Below are positions 61,646 through 64,000 of a DNA stretch of 64,000 nt, piece after piece; the first letter of the stretch is position 1, and each line of letters opens with the position of its first letter. The stretch covers positions 115,379,866 through 115,443,865 of the forward strand of contig OV884011.1 of the NCBI GenBank assembly GCA_930367205.1, read 5' to 3'. The translations under genes and the position numbers were made by a program. The notes beneath the pieces are model-generated. The model did no database searches and had not been told where the DNA came from. It saw only the letters and a list, made by a program, of their open reading frames with translations. Source of the stretch: Acanthosoma haemorrhoidale (Eukaryota > Arthropoda > Insecta > Hemiptera > Acanthosomatidae).

Positions 61646-64000
61646 CTAGAACTACATTCTGTTAACAAATCTAACCAATGATTTAATTATTAAACTAATA
61701 ATTAGATATTTTCAAACCAATAAGCAGTTTAACATAAAAAAATTTATTATTCAATTGTTATTATGTATTTAAATTCATAAAATGTTAATTCCCACTATAA
61801 TTTTGTCTATTTAGAAATGTAATTCTCATTTTAAAAATTACAAAAGTGATTTTTTTGTTTTTTACGTGTTTGGCTGTCTAGATATGGGAGAGTCTACTGT
61901 ATTGGCTTACAATTAGGTAATAGATTACTTGAGAGTTGGGCTGGCTCAACATCCACTGGAGCAGCATTACAAATACAAGAGGAGCATTGTTTCCATCGAA
62001 TTGTACTCGGGGACACTTAAATGCCTTTTTAGAATGTTCTGGCCTATGATCATGTTCGAGCAGAGGTCCGGGAGGATACTGACAAAGATGTCTTTGTACT
62101 CAAACCCTTGTAGGTGTAGATTTACTATACACTTCCCTTTAATAGAATACCTAAGAGAAGTAGTAGGAAGGAATTCCTAAGAAAATATGGTAAAAAACGC
62201 TTTCTCCATTGGGATTAAGGTTGAATCTGTCTGGCCAAAGAATTCGATCCATAATGTTAATTAATATTCTGTTCAACAAATTGACATAATGAAAGAATGA
62301 ATAACCTGTGGTTAAGGCTTTATTGAACAGAATGAATACTAAAAGGTAACACACACAATAGACAGATAGTTTAGTTACATGAATCTGATAAACTTATTAA
62401 CTGTTTCACGCTATAGTTACAGGTTTAAACAATGCTAACATCACAGAACAGCTGATAATTGATAATGAGTTTATAACATATGCCATTAGAATTGTGAGTC
62501 CAAAGGACTGACACAAAGACTAATTTATAATTTATTGATTCCCTGTAATTTCTATGCATAAATTGATTGCGTAGAATAATATGCATTATTCATACATTTA
62601 CACCCTAGTTGCTATTGGAACTTCATAATTAATATTTATGTTTGCTAGCAACAATCCGAATTTTGAAAGTTGTTGAATATTACTATTGTGATACTGATGA
62701 TGTATATAATTTTTTGTAGTAAAAAACAAAACAAAAAAAAGTCTTTATTTTTATCAGTGGCTACCAGTTTTTTTTTTACAATCAAAATGTATTAGCACAA
62801 GGAATATTTTATAGACATTTAGCAAGGATATATTGATGCTGCTTGAAAAAAAATAAGAAACTAATAAGTAGCCATTTTACAAAATGTTTTTGTCATGGGT
62901 AGAAGAAGAGTCAGTTTTGAGGGTAAAAGGTTAAGAGAGTAAAAATGGATCCAGTTATACAACAGAGACATGGGTCACAGAGGAAGTTGCCAATGGGTTC
63001 CTATATACTGAACCTGTGATTACGTAGATTAGTTACTCTGACTTAAGTTTTTTCATTAGCAAGAATAAAATTACGTGCCTCTTATCCTCTTGTTTGGATG
63101 GTAAGGGTGAGTAGGGAACAATAGGATATAGTACTTTACTCTATTTGAATTGAACCCTCAGCCTTATTCAGTAAAGCTCATTCTCGTACTAATAAATATT
63201 TAATGTCGTAATTAGTCCTTGAATCTCTTAACTGTCATAGTCCCCTATGGAAAGTGTAACAAAATTATTTTACTTTTCTGTCCCATTTATAATAGGACTC
63301 CAAGCCACTATCAAGTTTTGTTTCAATTACAATCTGCTTCTGTTAAATGTTTGTACAACCGTAAAAAATGTTGTCAGCTTAAAAATGTAAATTTCAGTTC
63401 ACTTGAAATGTTGTCACTTGACTCATAAGTATGCTGTGTATTTAGCAACATACTATAATTAATGAGCCACCTGTGTTGTCTATAAAACTAATTAAGTGAT
63501 TTTCTTTTCAACATCTATGAAATACTTAAAAGGACTTCTGAAACATATTAGCAGTCCATTAATCCTGGACTCCTTTAAGGACATTAGACAAGATAAAATT
63601 CCTGATTTATTATCAATTCAATAGAAACATTATATTAAATTTTCTTGAAATTAAAAATTGATATAGTGCATATCACCAAACACCATCCATACACATTAGA
63701 AGTAATTTTGATTATCAATATTCCAGATAAACAGAACAAAATTACTTCACTTTGTTTCACATTTTACATCAAAACATTTTCAATATTAAAATATATGCAA
63801 ATTTACAATTATTAATGCACTGCTGATGTCCACTAAATGTTTATAAGTTAGTGATGTTGGATCTCACTCAACTTGCCTTTCATGCCACTCTATCGCTGGG
63901 TTTAAGAGTTGTTGGTGAGATAATGAATGAATTTGTTTGTAACTATAATTCAATATTTTTTTCCATGAGGTTTAAACTTTAATTTCCAATATAATTAATA

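Larger units (their letters stand above)
55948..64000 (+). other. Presumed corkscrew intron with transposon relics
   Basis: No exon for the second SH2 domain was seen, so this stretch is probably intron. It contains a mariner (56951-58147), two copies of an unnamed repeat (58836-59245 and 60560-60985) and a pogo-like fragment (61200-61645). From 61.7 kb to the end there is only AT-rich DNA; the ORF at 61929-62180 is unrecognised. Confidence 0.55.

Overview
The window looks like part of an arthropod nuclear genome, most likely an insect, although a crustacean cannot be excluded. It is AT-rich. Its genes are sparse and split into short exons with GT/AG introns of up to about 9 kb. It contains a secreted chitin-binding protein gene and a corkscrew/SHP-type SH2 gene. 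It is also crowded with decayed transposons typical of arthropods (mariner, pogo/jerky, piggyBac, hAT, THAP/P-like, copia and non-LTR elements). I could not place the species.

Five protein genes can be reconstructed exon by exon. (1) 4368-21719 (+) encodes a secreted protein of 711 residues with one type-2 chitin-binding domain and a long Gln/Thr/Tyr/Asn-rich tail. It has six coding exons, and the signal peptide is split by a 9.4 kb intron. (2) 22884-31895 (-) is a complete seven-exon SPAG7 homologue of 223 residues, tail to tail with gene 1. (3) 40624-49034 (-) is a five-exon DUF2452 (C1orf50-like) gene of 176 residues. (4) 49144-49374 (+) is a small single-pass protein resembling COX14, head to head with gene 3 across about 110 bp. 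(5) 55560-55947 (+) holds two exons of the N-terminal SH2 domain of corkscrew (SHP2/PTPN11); the rest of that gene was not found and probably lies outside the window.

By region: 1-4.1 kb holds a reverse transcriptase relic, a foldback element broken by an insertion, and a 466 bp GC-rich element with perfect 15 bp inverted ends and a 4 bp target duplication. 4.4-13.8 kb is the first intron of gene 1, with a tRNA-like relic, the end of a non-LTR element, a GC-rich block that looks regulatory, and a 300 bp palindrome. 13.8-21.7 kb holds the remaining exons of gene 1, with a non-LTR relic and a mariner relic in intron 2. 22.9-31.9 kb is SPAG7; intron 6 carries a pogo-like transposon with intact ends, and intron 2 a degenerate repetitive protein. 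32-40 kb is gene-poor and contains a wrecked copia element. 40.6-49.6 kb is the DUF2452/COX14-like pair; one intron of the DUF2452 gene holds two mariners, a THAP relic and a hAT relic. 49.6-64 kb holds piggyBac, mariner and pogo relics, the corkscrew exons, and a repeat present twice.

No tRNA or rRNA gene, CRISPR array or prokaryotic feature was seen. The genes do not form a pathway. The more unusual signals are in mobile DNA: precisely bounded unnamed elements, an insertion inside a hairpin with a 21 bp duplication, and two related mariners that share the same lost catalytic aspartate.
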